DNA of 64,000 nucleotides from an uncultured Ulvibacter sp. (GTDB lineage Bacteria; Bacteroidota; Bacteroidia; Flavobacteriales; Flavobacteriaceae): NCBI GenBank assembly GCA_938041335.1, contig CALIAF010000022.1, positions 35,663 to 99,662 of the forward strand, read 5' to 3'. Shown piece by piece: positions 1 to 10,080 of this stretch (position 1 is its first letter; each line of letters starts with the position of its first letter). The notes under the pieces were generated by a model. It saw only the letters and a program-made list of their open reading frames with translations, ran no database searches and was not told where the DNA came from. The position numbers and the translations under genes were made by a program.

Positions 1-1
1 C

Positions 2-97
2 ATTTCTGAAGCAAAAAACATACATGATATTGAAGATTGGGGATTGCGTCTCAACATATTATTTTCGGCGAGCCTAGAAAGCATGAAAAATGGGTAA
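2..97 (+). CDS. 3' end of a CDS truncated by the window edge; function unknown
   Basis: Open frame ISEAKNIHDIEDWGLRLNILFSASLESMKNG* from base 2 to TAA at 95-97, upstream of neuB on the same strand. Confidence 0.45.
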   Translation: MSEAKNIHDIEDWGLRLNILFSASLESMKNG

Positions 98-162
98 GAT
101 GAATTTATGTTTACCTTTATTTATCTCTTATATTTGATAACCAATTGAAGAAACTATAAACT

Positions 163-1161
163 ATGCAAACCATTGCTGAAATAGGCCAAGCGCACGACGG
201 TAGTTTAGGAATGCTACACGCATATATAGACGCAGTGGCAACTACAGGGTGTACAGCCATAAAATTTCAAACCCATATTGCAGCGGCTGAAAGTAGTATA
301 CACGAACCCTTTAGAGTACATTTTTCAAAACAAGATAAAACCCGTTTTGAGTATTGGAAACGTATGGAATTTACAGAAGAACAATGGGTTGCAATAGGCA
401 CTCACTGTAAAGAAAAAGGACTTACATTTATAAGTAGCCCTTTTAGTAACGCCGCTGTAGATGTGCTCGAGAAAGCCCAAGTAGAAATCTATAAAATAGG
501 AAGTGGAGAGGTAAATAACCTTTTACTACTAAAAAAAGTGGTTGCTACAGGGAAACCTATTATTATATCAAGCGGGATGAGTTCTTTTGATGAGCTTGAT
601 ACCACAGTTGCCTTTTTAAAGAAACATAAGGCAAGCTTTAGCATCCTTCAATGCACTACCAGTTATCCTACACAACCGGCCCAATACGGATTAAACGTAA
701 TTCAAGAATTAAAAGATCGTTATGCCGTGCCCGTGGGCTTTTCAGATCATTCTGCTTCACTTGCTGCAGGTATTGCTGCCACAGCTTTAGGTGCCGAAAT
801 ACTCGAGTTTCACGTAGTTTTTGATAAACAACAGTTTGGGCCAGACGTATCTTCTTCTTTGACTATTTCCGAAGCAAAAACACTTGTAGAAGCTGTGAAT
901 AATGTAAATACTGCATTAAATAACCCTATTGATAAAAAGGATAATTCTGAATATACAGATCTAAAACAGATTTTTGAAAAATCGCTTGCAGTGAATAAAA
1001 ATATAAAAGCAGGGCACGTGCTCACCTTTGATGATCTTGAAGCTAAGAAACCAAAAGGAAAGGGTGTGGATGCACAGCATTATGAAAGTTTGATAGGAAA
1101 AACGGTTACAAGAGATCTAAATACATGGGATTTTTTAAATAAAGAAGACATCGCGTTATGA
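163..1161 (+). CDS. neuB: N-acetylneuraminate/nonulosonic acid synthase (NeuB family)
   Basis: AEIGQAHDGSL, IKFQTH, YKIGSGEVNN and IIISSGMSS motifs with a SAF-like C-terminus; followed by neuC and neuA. Confidence 0.9.
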   Translation: MQTIAEIGQAHDGSLGMLHAYIDAVATTGCTAIKFQTHIAAAESSIHEPFRVHFSKQDKTRFEYWKRMEFTEEQWVAIGTHCKEKGLTFISSPFSNAAVDVLEKAQVEIYKIGSGEVNNLLLLKKVVATGKPIIISSGMSSFDELDTTVAFLKKHKASFSILQCTTSYPTQPAQYGLNVIQELKDRYAVPVGFSDHSASLAAGIAATALGAEILEFHVVFDKQQFGPDVSSSLTISEAKTLVEAVNNVNTALNNPIDKKDNSEYTDLKQIFEKSLAVNKNIKAGHVLTFDDLEAKKPKGKGVDAQHYESLIGKTVTRDLNTWDFLNKEDIAL

Positions 1162-2318
1162 GTACGAAAAGAAAAATATGTGCCGTCATTACCGCTCGAC
1201 CCTCTTACAGTAGAGTACGTAGCTTACTGCTAGCTATAAAAAGCCATGCAGACCTAGAATTGCAGCTTGTTGTGGCAGGTTCTGCACTACTAGATCGTTA
1301 CGGTAACGCTGTTGATTTTATTGAGAACGACGGTTTTACTATTGACGAAAAGGTGTTTATGGTGCTGGAAGGAGAAAACAAAACAGCGATGGCAAAAACA
1401 ACGGGCCTAGGTGTGATGGAGCTCGCAAATGTTTTTTATAACCTAGAGCCAGATGCGGTACTTACTATTGCAGATCGTTTTGAAACCATTGCTACTTCTA
1501 TAGCTGCAGCGTATCAGAATATACCATTAATTCATTTACAAGGTGGAGAAGTGACAGGTAATATAGATGAGAAAGTGCGGCACGCAAACACAAAACTTGC
1601 AGATATTCATTTTGTAACATCAGAAGATGCAAGAGATCGTGTTATCAAACTTGGAGAAGATCCATCATACGTTTTTAACACAGGATGTCCTTCTATTGAT
1701 ATCGCAGCAAATGTGAAACAAAACCCGACACTTGATTTTGATCCTTTCGAAAAATACGGAGGTGTTGGTGCCACCTTTAGTGTAGACCAGAAATATATTG
1801 TGGTAATGCAGCACCCCGTAACCACAGAATATGCAGCAGCAAAAGAAGATGTTTTAAAAACCTTACGTGTAGTAGATGAGTTAAAGTTACCCACCTTTTG
1901 GTTTTGGCCTAATGTAGATGCAGGAGCAGATGGTACCTCAAATGGAATTAGATCTTATCGAGAAAAATACAATCCAGATCACATCAGGTTTTTCAAAAAC
2001 ATGGACCCAGATGATTTTTTAAAGTTACTTGTAAATAGCGCTTGCCTTATTGGCAACAGTAGTGTAGGTATTAGAGAATGTGCTTTTTTAGGCGTGCCTG
2101 TGGTCAATATTGGTACGCGTCAAAATAGAAGATTAAGAGGCAAAAATGTAATAGACGTTGGCTATACTGAAAGCGAAATAAAAGATGCGATTATGCATCA
2201 GGTGGAAGTTAATAACATCCCTTCAAGTCCCATATATGGAGCGGGCAATAGCGGTCATCAGATTGCTGAAATATTATCCACTATAGCACTTCGCTTTCAT
2301 AAAACAATTACCTATTAA
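1158..2318 (+). CDS. neuC: UDP-N-acetylglucosamine 2-epimerase (hydrolysing), NeuC/LegG-like
   Basis: ITARPSYSRVRSLL N-terminus, HLQGGEVTGNIDEKVRHANTKLADIHFVTSEDARDRVIKLGE, LIGNSSVGIRE; 4-bp overlap with neuB. Confidence 0.9.
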   Translation: MSTKRKICAVITARPSYSRVRSLLLAIKSHADLELQLVVAGSALLDRYGNAVDFIENDGFTIDEKVFMVLEGENKTAMAKTTGLGVMELANVFYNLEPDAVLTIADRFETIATSIAAAYQNIPLIHLQGGEVTGNIDEKVRHANTKLADIHFVTSEDARDRVIKLGEDPSYVFNTGCPSIDIAANVKQNPTLDFDPFEKYGGVGATFSVDQKYIVVMQHPVTTEYAAAKEDVLKTLRVVDELKLPTFWFWPNVDAGADGTSNGIRSYREKYNPDHIRFFKNMDPDDFLKLLVNSACLIGNSSVGIRECAFLGVPVVNIGTRQNRRLRGKNVIDVGYTESEIKDAIMHQVEVNNIPSSPIYGAGNSGHQIAEILSTIALRFHKTITY

Positions 2319-3013
2319 TGAGAGTTTTAGGGCTCATACCTGCGCGAGGTGGTAGTAAAGGAATTCCGGGTAAGAATAAAAAATTACTAGGAGGGAAGCC
2401 GTTGTTGCAATATACAATTGACCAGGCGCTACAATCTAAACATCTTACAGATGTTGTGTTTTCATCTGAAGATGCTTCATTAATCGCATTAGCAAAGTCA
2501 TTAGGGGCGCAAGCACCCTTTGTTCGCCCGTTAGAACTTGCAACAGATACAGCAGGATCTCTTGAAGTAGTGCAACACGCATTACAAGAAATGGAATTGT
2601 TAGGCAAAACATATGATGCCGTTTGTCTATTACAAGTGACTACCCCTTTTAGAGGTATTGATTTAATAGATACTGCTATAGCCAAGTTCAAGAATGCTGA
2701 AGCAGATAGTTTAGTCACGGTACAATCTGTGCCACAACATTATAACCCTCATTGGGTTTTTAAGACCCATGGAGATCTTTTGCAACTGGCAACTGGCGAA
2801 AAGAATATCATTAAAAGAAGACAAGACTTACCTCCAGCTTTTATTAGAGATGGGGCTATTTACATTACAAAAACAACCGTGTTATTGAATGATCATTCAT
2901 TCTTCGGAAATAGGATATCGTATTTGCAATCTGACGCAGCTACCTATGTAAATATTGATACAGAAAATGATTGGCAAAAAGCAGAACAAATTATCAACTC
3001 AGGCCTAGTATGA
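2318..3013 (+). CDS. neuA: Acylneuraminate cytidylyltransferase (CMP-nonulosonate synthetase)
   Basis: LIPARGGSKGIPGKNKKLLGGKPLLQYTIDQA and LLQVTTPFR motifs. Confidence 0.9.
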   Translation: MRVLGLIPARGGSKGIPGKNKKLLGGKPLLQYTIDQALQSKHLTDVVFSSEDASLIALAKSLGAQAPFVRPLELATDTAGSLEVVQHALQEMELLGKTYDAVCLLQVTTPFRGIDLIDTAIAKFKNAEADSLVTVQSVPQHYNPHWVFKTHGDLLQLATGEKNIIKRRQDLPPAFIRDGAIYITKTTVLLNDHSFFGNRISYLQSDAATYVNIDTENDWQKAEQIINSGLV

Positions 3014-4374
3014 AAAAAGTACTGCTTATCATTCCTGATGGTACTGGGATAAAAAATTATTTATATGCTGATGTTTTTAAAGACGTCGACGCATCTTTGC
3101 ACTTAATGCATGAGTTTGATGACAGAACGCTAGCAACCATTAAAAATAGGTTAAATATTGGCGAAAATTCAATAATACCGGACTATCAAGAAAGTATCAA
3201 AGAGCGTTATTTAAGGGAGCTAATTCATTTACTTAGAATTAAGTTTAACGTCAAAAAACTTAATAATCCCTCTATTCTAAAATTCTATAAACCGAAAAGT
3301 ACTAATCTCAAACAGCGTTTATTTTATAAAGCAATAGAACTAAGATCTCTATTCTCATCGTCCTATAAAAGTATTGAGAAGCTTGAAGAAAAATATGAAA
3401 ACGCATTATGTAAAAACAATTTTTATAATGAGATGAAGCTTGTTTTAAAAAATGTACATCCAGATGTTGTTTTTTGTTCTCATCAACGAGCATTAAAAAT
3501 GCCTACCATATTTAAAGCAGCGAGAGATTTAAATATACATGCTTCAACGGTAATCTATTCTTGGGACAACATTCCTAAGGCCAGGTTAGCCTTGCGTGCA
3601 GACCAATATCTTGTGTGGTCGTCTGTGATGAAAAAAGAATTACTGATGCTTTATCCAGAGATTAAAGATGCCGCAATAGCAATAACGGGAAGCCCTCAAT
3701 TTGAGTTTTATAAAGATCATAAAAATATTATTACCAAAGATGAATTCTATACATCACGCGGTCTTGATCCAAATAAAAAGATAGTGTGTTTTTCTGGCGA
3801 CGATGTGCGAACTTCCCCAAATGATCCAGCGTATTTAGAGGATCTAGCAGATGAAATAGTAACGGCTAAATTACAGGATACTTATCAAATAGCATTTAGA
3901 AGATGCCCAGTAGATGTTTCTGGAAGATATGATACCATTGTAGAGAAGTACAAAGATTTAATTATTGAAATGCCTCCATTGTGGAATATCAATACACAAG
4001 AATGGAGTGCTATTTACCCAAGAGAAGAAGATGTAAGTGAGTTGGTCAGTTTAGCTTATTATGCAGATGTAGTTATAAATGTAGGTTCTACTATGGCATT
4101 TGATTTTGGGATGTTTAACAAACCTTGTATTTACATTAATTATGATCAGCCTGATAGTGGGTTATGGTCAACAGAGATTATTTATACGTACCAGCATTTT
4201 AAGAGTATGCCGTCTGCTGATGCCGTTTTATGGTGGAACAGCAAGAGTGCTATTGTTCCGCTGCTCCAATCATTAGAAAAAGGAGTTGACACAACTATTA
4301 ATACCTGGATGCATATAATAAATGAGCACCCACAAAATGCAGCTATTACTATTAAAAAAGCACTAGGAATATGA
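3010..4374 (+). CDS. Putative glycosyltransferase (CDP-glycerol/UDP-GT-like fold)
   Basis: ATGA overlap with neuA stop at 3010-3013; ITGSPQFEFY and INVGSTMAFDFGMFNKPCIYINYD motifs. Confidence 0.65.
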   Translation: MKKVLLIIPDGTGIKNYLYADVFKDVDASLHLMHEFDDRTLATIKNRLNIGENSIIPDYQESIKERYLRELIHLLRIKFNVKKLNNPSILKFYKPKSTNLKQRLFYKAIELRSLFSSSYKSIEKLEEKYENALCKNNFYNEMKLVLKNVHPDVVFCSHQRALKMPTIFKAARDLNIHASTVIYSWDNIPKARLALRADQYLVWSSVMKKELLMLYPEIKDAAIAITGSPQFEFYKDHKNIITKDEFYTSRGLDPNKKIVCFSGDDVRTSPNDPAYLEDLADEIVTAKLQDTYQIAFRRCPVDVSGRYDTIVEKYKDLIIEMPPLWNINTQEWSAIYPREEDVSELVSLAYYADVVINVGSTMAFDFGMFNKPCIYINYDQPDSGLWSTEIIYTYQHFKSMPSADAVLWWNSKSAIVPLLQSLEKGVDTTINTWMHIINEHPQNAAITIKKALGI

Positions 4375-5507
4375 ATATTGTTTTTATTTCAAATGAATAT
4401 CCCACGTGGGCACCTGGAGGCAAAGGCACCTTTATTCAGACTATTGCAAGAGAATTAGTATTACAAGAACACCAAGTAACAGTGCTTGGTATAGGTGATT
4501 CTTCAAGAAAAGAAGTTCTTGTAGATCAAGGTGTTACGTGTATAAGGCTAAGAAAGCCAAGGACACCCAAGGCAAAGTTTATTGAAAATTTTGCAAGAAT
4601 TAGATTGGCACTAAAAAAAATGCATAGCATAAAACCTATCGATATCGTTGAGACATCAGAATTGGATTGTGCCTATCTCCCTAAAAATCCTCCGTATAAA
4701 AAAGTAATTAGGCTACATGGTGGACATCATTTTTTTGCTGAAGCAGAAAAAAGAGGAATTGATCCCATTAAAGGGAAAAGAGAAATTAAATCTTTTAAAA
4801 ATACGGATGCTTTTATTGCCGTTTCAAACTACGTAAAAGAACACACGAGTACATTACTTAACTTTGGAAACGCACGTATTGAAACTATTAATTATCCTGT
4901 AGATACTGATATTTTAGTGCCTGGAGTAACTGTTAATCCAGCTATCATTCTATTTGCCGGGACTATTTGCGAGAAAAAAGGCGTTCGTGAGTTAATTGAT
5001 GCTTTTCAGATGGTTAGAAATGCATATCCCGAAAAGACGCTCCATTTATATGGAAGAGATTGGTTTTTTCCTGATGGTAGTTCTTATATTGAGATGTTGA
5101 AAAAAGAATATACCCCAGAAATGCTAGAAGGAGTACTATTTAAAGGCAGTGTATTACGCGATGTCCTGTATCGAGCTTATGCTTCTGCTGGCTTGTGTGT
5201 TTTTCCTTCTCATATGGAAACGCAAGGACTGGTGGTTCTAGAGGCATTGTTAATGAAACGTCCAGTAATTTTTAGTGAGTACGGGCCAGGACCAGAAACA
5301 ATAGTACACGGGGAAGATGGAATGCTTTGCGACGTTTATAATGCGCAAGATATTGCTTCAAAAATAATGTGGATGATCGATAATCCCTCAAAGGCTCAGA
5401 AAATGGGAGACTTAGGCAGAACAAGGGTGCAAGAGAAATTTGAAAAAAGTAAAATCGTCGCGCAGAATATTTCATATTATAATAAGATAATTGCATCAAA
5501 AAGGTAA
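4371..5507 (+). CDS. Glycosyltransferase family 4
   Basis: FISNEYPTWAPGGKGTFIQTIARELV, FAGTICEKKGVRELIDAF, FPSHMETQGLVVLEAL motifs. Confidence 0.85.
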   Translation: MNIVFISNEYPTWAPGGKGTFIQTIARELVLQEHQVTVLGIGDSSRKEVLVDQGVTCIRLRKPRTPKAKFIENFARIRLALKKMHSIKPIDIVETSELDCAYLPKNPPYKKVIRLHGGHHFFAEAEKRGIDPIKGKREIKSFKNTDAFIAVSNYVKEHTSTLLNFGNARIETINYPVDTDILVPGVTVNPAIILFAGTICEKKGVRELIDAFQMVRNAYPEKTLHLYGRDWFFPDGSSYIEMLKKEYTPEMLEGVLFKGSVLRDVLYRAYASAGLCVFPSHMETQGLVVLEALLMKRPVIFSEYGPGPETIVHGEDGMLCDVYNAQDIASKIMWMIDNPSKAQKMGDLGRTRVQEKFEKSKIVAQNISYYNKIIASKR

Positions 5508-6636
5508 TATAAATAATAGATCATTGAAGTTTCTCATCATTACACATGCAACACATACTCTGGCAGATGGTCAGGTATATTCTTATGCGCCATATGTGAG
5601 AGAAATGAATATATGGAGTAAACATGTTGATGCAATTAGGGTAATTACTCCTGTGTCAAATGATCCAGTGACCAAAATTGATTTGGCATATGACAAGAAT
5701 GTTAAGGTAAGAAAAATACCAAGTCTTGCATTTACAACTTTTGGAAATAGCATCAAATCTCTTGTTAATCTTCCTTTTATTTTCTGGGTTCTTTTTACCG
5801 AAATGCGCAGGGCAGATCATATCCATCTTCGTTGTCCAGGTACGATAGGCTTGGCGGGATGTATCATACAGATGTTGTTTCCGAAGAAAAAGAAAACCGC
5901 AAAGTATGCCGGAAATTGGGATCCAAATGCAAAGCAGCCTTTAAGTTATCGCATGCAAAAATGGATATTGAGCAATACTATATTGACAAAAAACATGCAA
6001 GTTTTGGTGTATGGAGTATGGGAAGGACAAACAACAAATATCAAATCTTTTTTTACAGCATCCTACTGGGAACATGAGAAAACCGAAGTGCAAAAAAGAT
6101 TATTTTCTGCTCCATTTAAATTCTTATTTGTAGGTGGCCAAGTGGAAGGCAAAAGACCGTTATATGCGATTCAGTTAGTCGAAACGTTGAATAAGAATGG
6201 TGTGCCTGCTTTGTTGGATTTTTATGGTGATGGTTTGTTACATTCAAATTTGAAGCAATATGTTAGTGAGCAAAACTTAGATGAAATCATCGTGTTTAAG
6301 GGTAATCAACCTGCCCAAGAAGTAAAAAAAGGATATCATGATGCGCATTTTTTAATTTTAGCTTCAAAATCTGAAGGCTGGCCTAAGGTCGTGGCAGAAG
6401 CCATGTTTTGGGGTGCAATACCTATGAGTACTGCCGTTTCTTGTGTGCCTTGGATGATTGATTTTGGTAAAAGAGGAATGCTATTGTCATTAGATCTTGA
6501 TACAGATGTAGCGCAGCTAATGGATGTTATTACTAAGAGAGATGGATTGCTTGATATGAGTAATGATGCATTATCTTGGTCCAGACAATACACACTTGAT
6601 AGATTTGAACAGGAAATAACTACCTTGCTGCTATGA
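5491..6636 (+). CDS. Glycosyltransferase (group 1)
   Basis: FLFVGGQVEGKRPLYAIQLVETL and LILASKSEGWPKVVAEAMFWGAIP; start uncertain (TTG at 5491 or 5524). Confidence 0.8.
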   Translation: MHQKGNINNRSLKFLIITHATHTLADGQVYSYAPYVREMNIWSKHVDAIRVITPVSNDPVTKIDLAYDKNVKVRKIPSLAFTTFGNSIKSLVNLPFIFWVLFTEMRRADHIHLRCPGTIGLAGCIIQMLFPKKKKTAKYAGNWDPNAKQPLSYRMQKWILSNTILTKNMQVLVYGVWEGQTTNIKSFFTASYWEHEKTEVQKRLFSAPFKFLFVGGQVEGKRPLYAIQLVETLNKNGVPALLDFYGDGLLHSNLKQYVSEQNLDEIIVFKGNQPAQEVKKGYHDAHFLILASKSEGWPKVVAEAMFWGAIPMSTAVSCVPWMIDFGKRGMLLSLDLDTDVAQLMDVITKRDGLLDMSNDALSWSRQYTLDRFEQEITTLLL

Positions 6637-7691
6637 GAGTGTTACAACTAATTGATAGTTTGCATCCAGGTGGCGCAGAACGTATGGCCGTTTCACTTGC
6701 CAATGAACTATCTGGAAAATTTGAAACCTCTTATTTATGCGCCACACGTGAAGAAGGTTTGTTAAAAACCAGTATTTCTGAAAAAGTTAATTATACATTT
6801 TTAAATAAAAAACGTAGGCTAGACATACTTGCGCTTAGAACGTTAATTGGTCTTGTGAAAAAGAATAAAATAAATGTGATTCACGCGCATTCGAGTAGTT
6901 TTTTTTACGGTTGGATGGTGAAGTTTTTTTCACCTTCGGTTAGGCTTATATGGCACGATCATTATGGAAATAGTGAATTACTTGGACAAAGAAACTCAAA
7001 AATGCTGCGCTTTTGCTCTTCTAAGTTTTCTGCAATAATAGCAGTGAACACATTATTAGCTGAATGGAGTACCGGTACTTTAAAGTGTAAAAAAGTATTA
7101 TTTGTTAAGAATTTTGTTTCTAAAAATCCCACAAAATCAGATACTATAACACTCTTAGGCGCATCTGGCAAACGAATTATTTGTGTTGCAAACTTTAGAC
7201 CTCAAAAAGATCATTTTAATTTGTTATCGGCATTTCAATTAATAAAGAAGGAAATACCAAAGGCTAGTTTACATTTAGTAGGGAATCATAAAAGTGCGCA
7301 TGGAGAAGAAATTAAAGCGTATCTAGAAAAACAAAAGTTTACAGATATCTATATTTATGGCGAATTAAATATGACCTCGAGTATATTTGATCAATGTAGT
7401 CTAGGAGTTCTTTCTTCTTTATCAGAGGGGTTACCAGTGGCTTTACTGGAATATGGTTTAAATAATTTGCCAGTAGTTGTAACAGATGTTGGGCAATGTA
7501 AAGAAGTGATTGGTGATACAGGAAAATTAGTAGTTCCTAAAAATCCTATTGCTTTAGCTGAGGCTTGTATTTCCTATTTAAAAGATCAAACTATGGCCAA
7601 TAGTGATGCCACTCAATTTAATTCGCGTGTATTAACTAAGTATGCATTTAATAGTATTTTTGATCAACTCATGACACTCTATACGGAATAG
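6633..7691 (+). CDS. Glycosyltransferase family 4
   Basis: LIDSLHPGGAERMAVSLANEL and GVLSSLSEGLPVALLEYG motifs; 4-bp overlap with previous gene. Confidence 0.85.
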   Translation: MRVLQLIDSLHPGGAERMAVSLANELSGKFETSYLCATREEGLLKTSISEKVNYTFLNKKRRLDILALRTLIGLVKKNKINVIHAHSSSFFYGWMVKFFSPSVRLIWHDHYGNSELLGQRNSKMLRFCSSKFSAIIAVNTLLAEWSTGTLKCKKVLFVKNFVSKNPTKSDTITLLGASGKRIICVANFRPQKDHFNLLSAFQLIKKEIPKASLHLVGNHKSAHGEEIKAYLEKQKFTDIYIYGELNMTSSIFDQCSLGVLSSLSEGLPVALLEYGLNNLPVVVTDVGQCKEVIGDTGKLVVPKNPIALAEACISYLKDQTMANSDATQFNSRVLTKYAFNSIFDQLMTLYTE

Positions 7692-7698
7692 ATTAAAT

Positions 7699-9054
7699 AT
7701 GATAAAAATTCCTAAGCAAACTAATTATGTCAATATGCTTCTATTACATGGAGGTATGGGATTTCTTGGCTATTTATTTAGACCTTCGGTCAAGTTTATT
7801 TTTCTTGGGGCGCTACTTTATTTTGTCTTTGTAACAATTAAAAATGGGAATAAGAATCATGAAGTACTTCAAGCCGGAGCATATATTATAGGGTTTGAGG
7901 TGTTTTCAAGAATGACAGGAGGCGTTGGGTTTTCTTATGAGTTTGCAAAATATGCAGTTTCTGGGTTTTTATTATTGGGTATGTTTTATCGTGGGTTTAA
8001 TGTGTCGTCGTGGCCCTATGTTTTGTTCATATTCTTTTTGCTACCATCAATAATGGTTACCGCAATTTATATAGACTATAATACCACATTTTTAAGTACA
8101 GTCACATTTAATCTAACCGGTCCGGCGTGCCTAGGGATAAGTGCGTTGTATTGTTATGATCGTAAAATTGTATGGGGCAATTATCAATCTATATTAAAAG
8201 CGGCATTATTTCCTATAGTTGCTATGACGGTTTACCTCTATTTTTATACTCCAGATATTAGGGATGTTGTAACCGGTACGCAATCAAATTTTGAAGCCTC
8301 TGGAGGATTTGGACCCAATCAAGTGGCAACCGTTCTTGGCTTAGGAATGTTTATTTTATTTACAAGATTATTTCTATTTAAAAATAAAATAATTCAATTC
8401 ATAGATATCAGCTTAATTGGTCTTATGGCCTACAGAGCATTTGTAACTTTTAGCAGAGGTGGCGTGATCGTAGCGCTTGTTTGTGCAGCAATATTTCTAG
8501 CCCTTTATTTTAAACATTCAAGTTCAAAAGAGCGAGTCTTGGTTATTACTAAAACTGGAGTTGTTATAGGAGTATGTATTTTAACTTGGATAATTACTTC
8601 CTTATTTACTTCTGGACTTATTGACAAGAGATATGCAAATCAAGATGCATTGGGTAGAGAAAAAGCAGATGTCAGTACTGGAAGGCAGCGTCTTATAGAA
8701 GGTGAGTTGGAAGCTTTTAAAGAGAATCCATTTTTTGGAATAGGAGTGGGCCGTAGTAAAGAAATACACCAACAACGATTAAATATTAAATCTACCACCC
8801 ATAACGAAGTAAGTCGTATGCTCTCAGAACATGGTTTGCTAGGCGTTATTGCGCTTCTTATTTTACTAATAACTCCAATTATTTTTAGATTAAGAGACCG
8901 GAGTAATCTCTATTTGTTTTCGTTTTTAGCCTTTTGGTTTTTAACCATTAACCACAGTTCTATGCGTATCGCGGCTCCGGCTTTTATTTATGGACTCTCT
9001 GTTTTATCCATCTCTAATGAAAAAAAAGAAGACACTCTTATACATAGGGAATAA
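7699..9054 (+). CDS. O-antigen ligase/polymerase-like (Wzy/WaaL) membrane protein
   Basis: Multiple TM segments; NPFFGIGVGRSKEIHQQ...THNEVSRMLSEHGLLG, a typical Wzy_C/ligase signature. Confidence 0.8.
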   Translation: MIKIPKQTNYVNMLLLHGGMGFLGYLFRPSVKFIFLGALLYFVFVTIKNGNKNHEVLQAGAYIIGFEVFSRMTGGVGFSYEFAKYAVSGFLLLGMFYRGFNVSSWPYVLFIFFLLPSIMVTAIYIDYNTTFLSTVTFNLTGPACLGISALYCYDRKIVWGNYQSILKAALFPIVAMTVYLYFYTPDIRDVVTGTQSNFEASGGFGPNQVATVLGLGMFILFTRLFLFKNKIIQFIDISLIGLMAYRAFVTFSRGGVIVALVCAAIFLALYFKHSSSKERVLVITKTGVVIGVCILTWIITSLFTSGLIDKRYANQDALGREKADVSTGRQRLIEGELEAFKENPFFGIGVGRSKEIHQQRLNIKSTTHNEVSRMLSEHGLLGVIALLILLITPIIFRLRDRSNLYLFSFLAFWFLTINHSSMRIAAPAFIYGLSVLSISNEKKEDTLIHRE

Positions 9055-10039
9055 GCTCGCCACTAAAGGAGGCACTGCTACCGTGATTGATACCCTCTCT
9101 GGGCATTTAGTCCAGGAAGGATATACGGTGTTTACAGCTTCAGAAAAGATAAATAAGGCACATCGTTTGCTTGATATGATAATCGTTTTTTATCGGGTGC
9201 GCAGTAAAATAGATGCTGTACTAATTGATACCTATAGTACCCAAAATTTTTATTATGCCACCACCATTGGTGCCTTATGCAGAAAATATAACATTCCCTA
9301 TTATCCCATTCTTCACGGCGGAAATTTGCCGCAACGACTAGAAAAAAGTCCATTAAAGTGCAATAGATATTTTGGAGAAGCTGCATTAAATATCTCCCCT
9401 TCGCATTATTTAAAAGAGGCATTTAATGCCAAAGGGTTTGATAATGTAGGTTACATTCCGAACACAATAAACATAGAGGCCTACCCATTTAAGCTTCGCA
9501 AAAAAGTGGCGCCAAAGCTATTATGGGTGCGTTCGTTCTCAGAAATTTATAATCCACAATTAGCGCTTGCGGTTTTAGAGACTTTAATAAAAAAAGGATA
9601 TAATGCTACATTAACCATGATTGGTCCAGAAAAGGATGGGAGTCTTGCCTTGTGTAAAATGACAGCTCAAGATAGAGGACTGCCAATCACTTTTACAGGA
9701 CTTCTCGCAAAAAAGGACTGGATTAAAAGGTCAGCCCAGTCAGATATTTTTATTAATACTACTAATTTTGATAATCTTCCGGTAAGTATCATCGAGGCCA
9801 TGGCATTAGGGTTTCCCATTGTTTCTACAAATGTTGGAGGTATACCTTTTATGATTGAAGATACCGTTGATGGTATTATGGTAGCACCCAAAGATGTGAG
9901 TGCAATGGTTGATGCTATTCTGAAAATATGTGAAAATCAGCATATTTCCGAAGCTATGTCAAAAGCCGCCCGTGTAAAAGGGGAGTCTTATAACTGGAGC
10001 ATTATTAAAGAGTCTTGGCATAAAGTGTTGGATTTTTAA
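9017..10039 (+). CDS. Glycosyltransferase family 4
   Basis: Start set at ATG 9017 (MKKKKTLLYIGNKLATKGGTATVID...); DIFINTTNFDNLPVSIIEAMALGFPIVSTNVGGI. Confidence 0.85.
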   Translation: MKKKKTLLYIGNKLATKGGTATVIDTLSGHLVQEGYTVFTASEKINKAHRLLDMIIVFYRVRSKIDAVLIDTYSTQNFYYATTIGALCRKYNIPYYPILHGGNLPQRLEKSPLKCNRYFGEAALNISPSHYLKEAFNAKGFDNVGYIPNTINIEAYPFKLRKKVAPKLLWVRSFSEIYNPQLALAVLETLIKKGYNATLTMIGPEKDGSLALCKMTAQDRGLPITFTGLLAKKDWIKRSAQSDIFINTTNFDNLPVSIIEAMALGFPIVSTNVGGIPFMIEDTVDGIMVAPKDVSAMVDAILKICENQHISEAMSKAARVKGESYNWSIIKESWHKVLDF

Positions 10040-10080
10040 TAGTAAAAGACCTATTTTTACCCGAGACCAACCCATCCTTA

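Noticed and set aside
810-1025. Antisense ORFs opposite strong genes (e.g. 810..1025, 1607..1894, 2308..2718, 9132..9422, 37317..37805, 58338..58661)
   Set aside because: All lie fully inside well-recognised genes and show no domain signature of their own.
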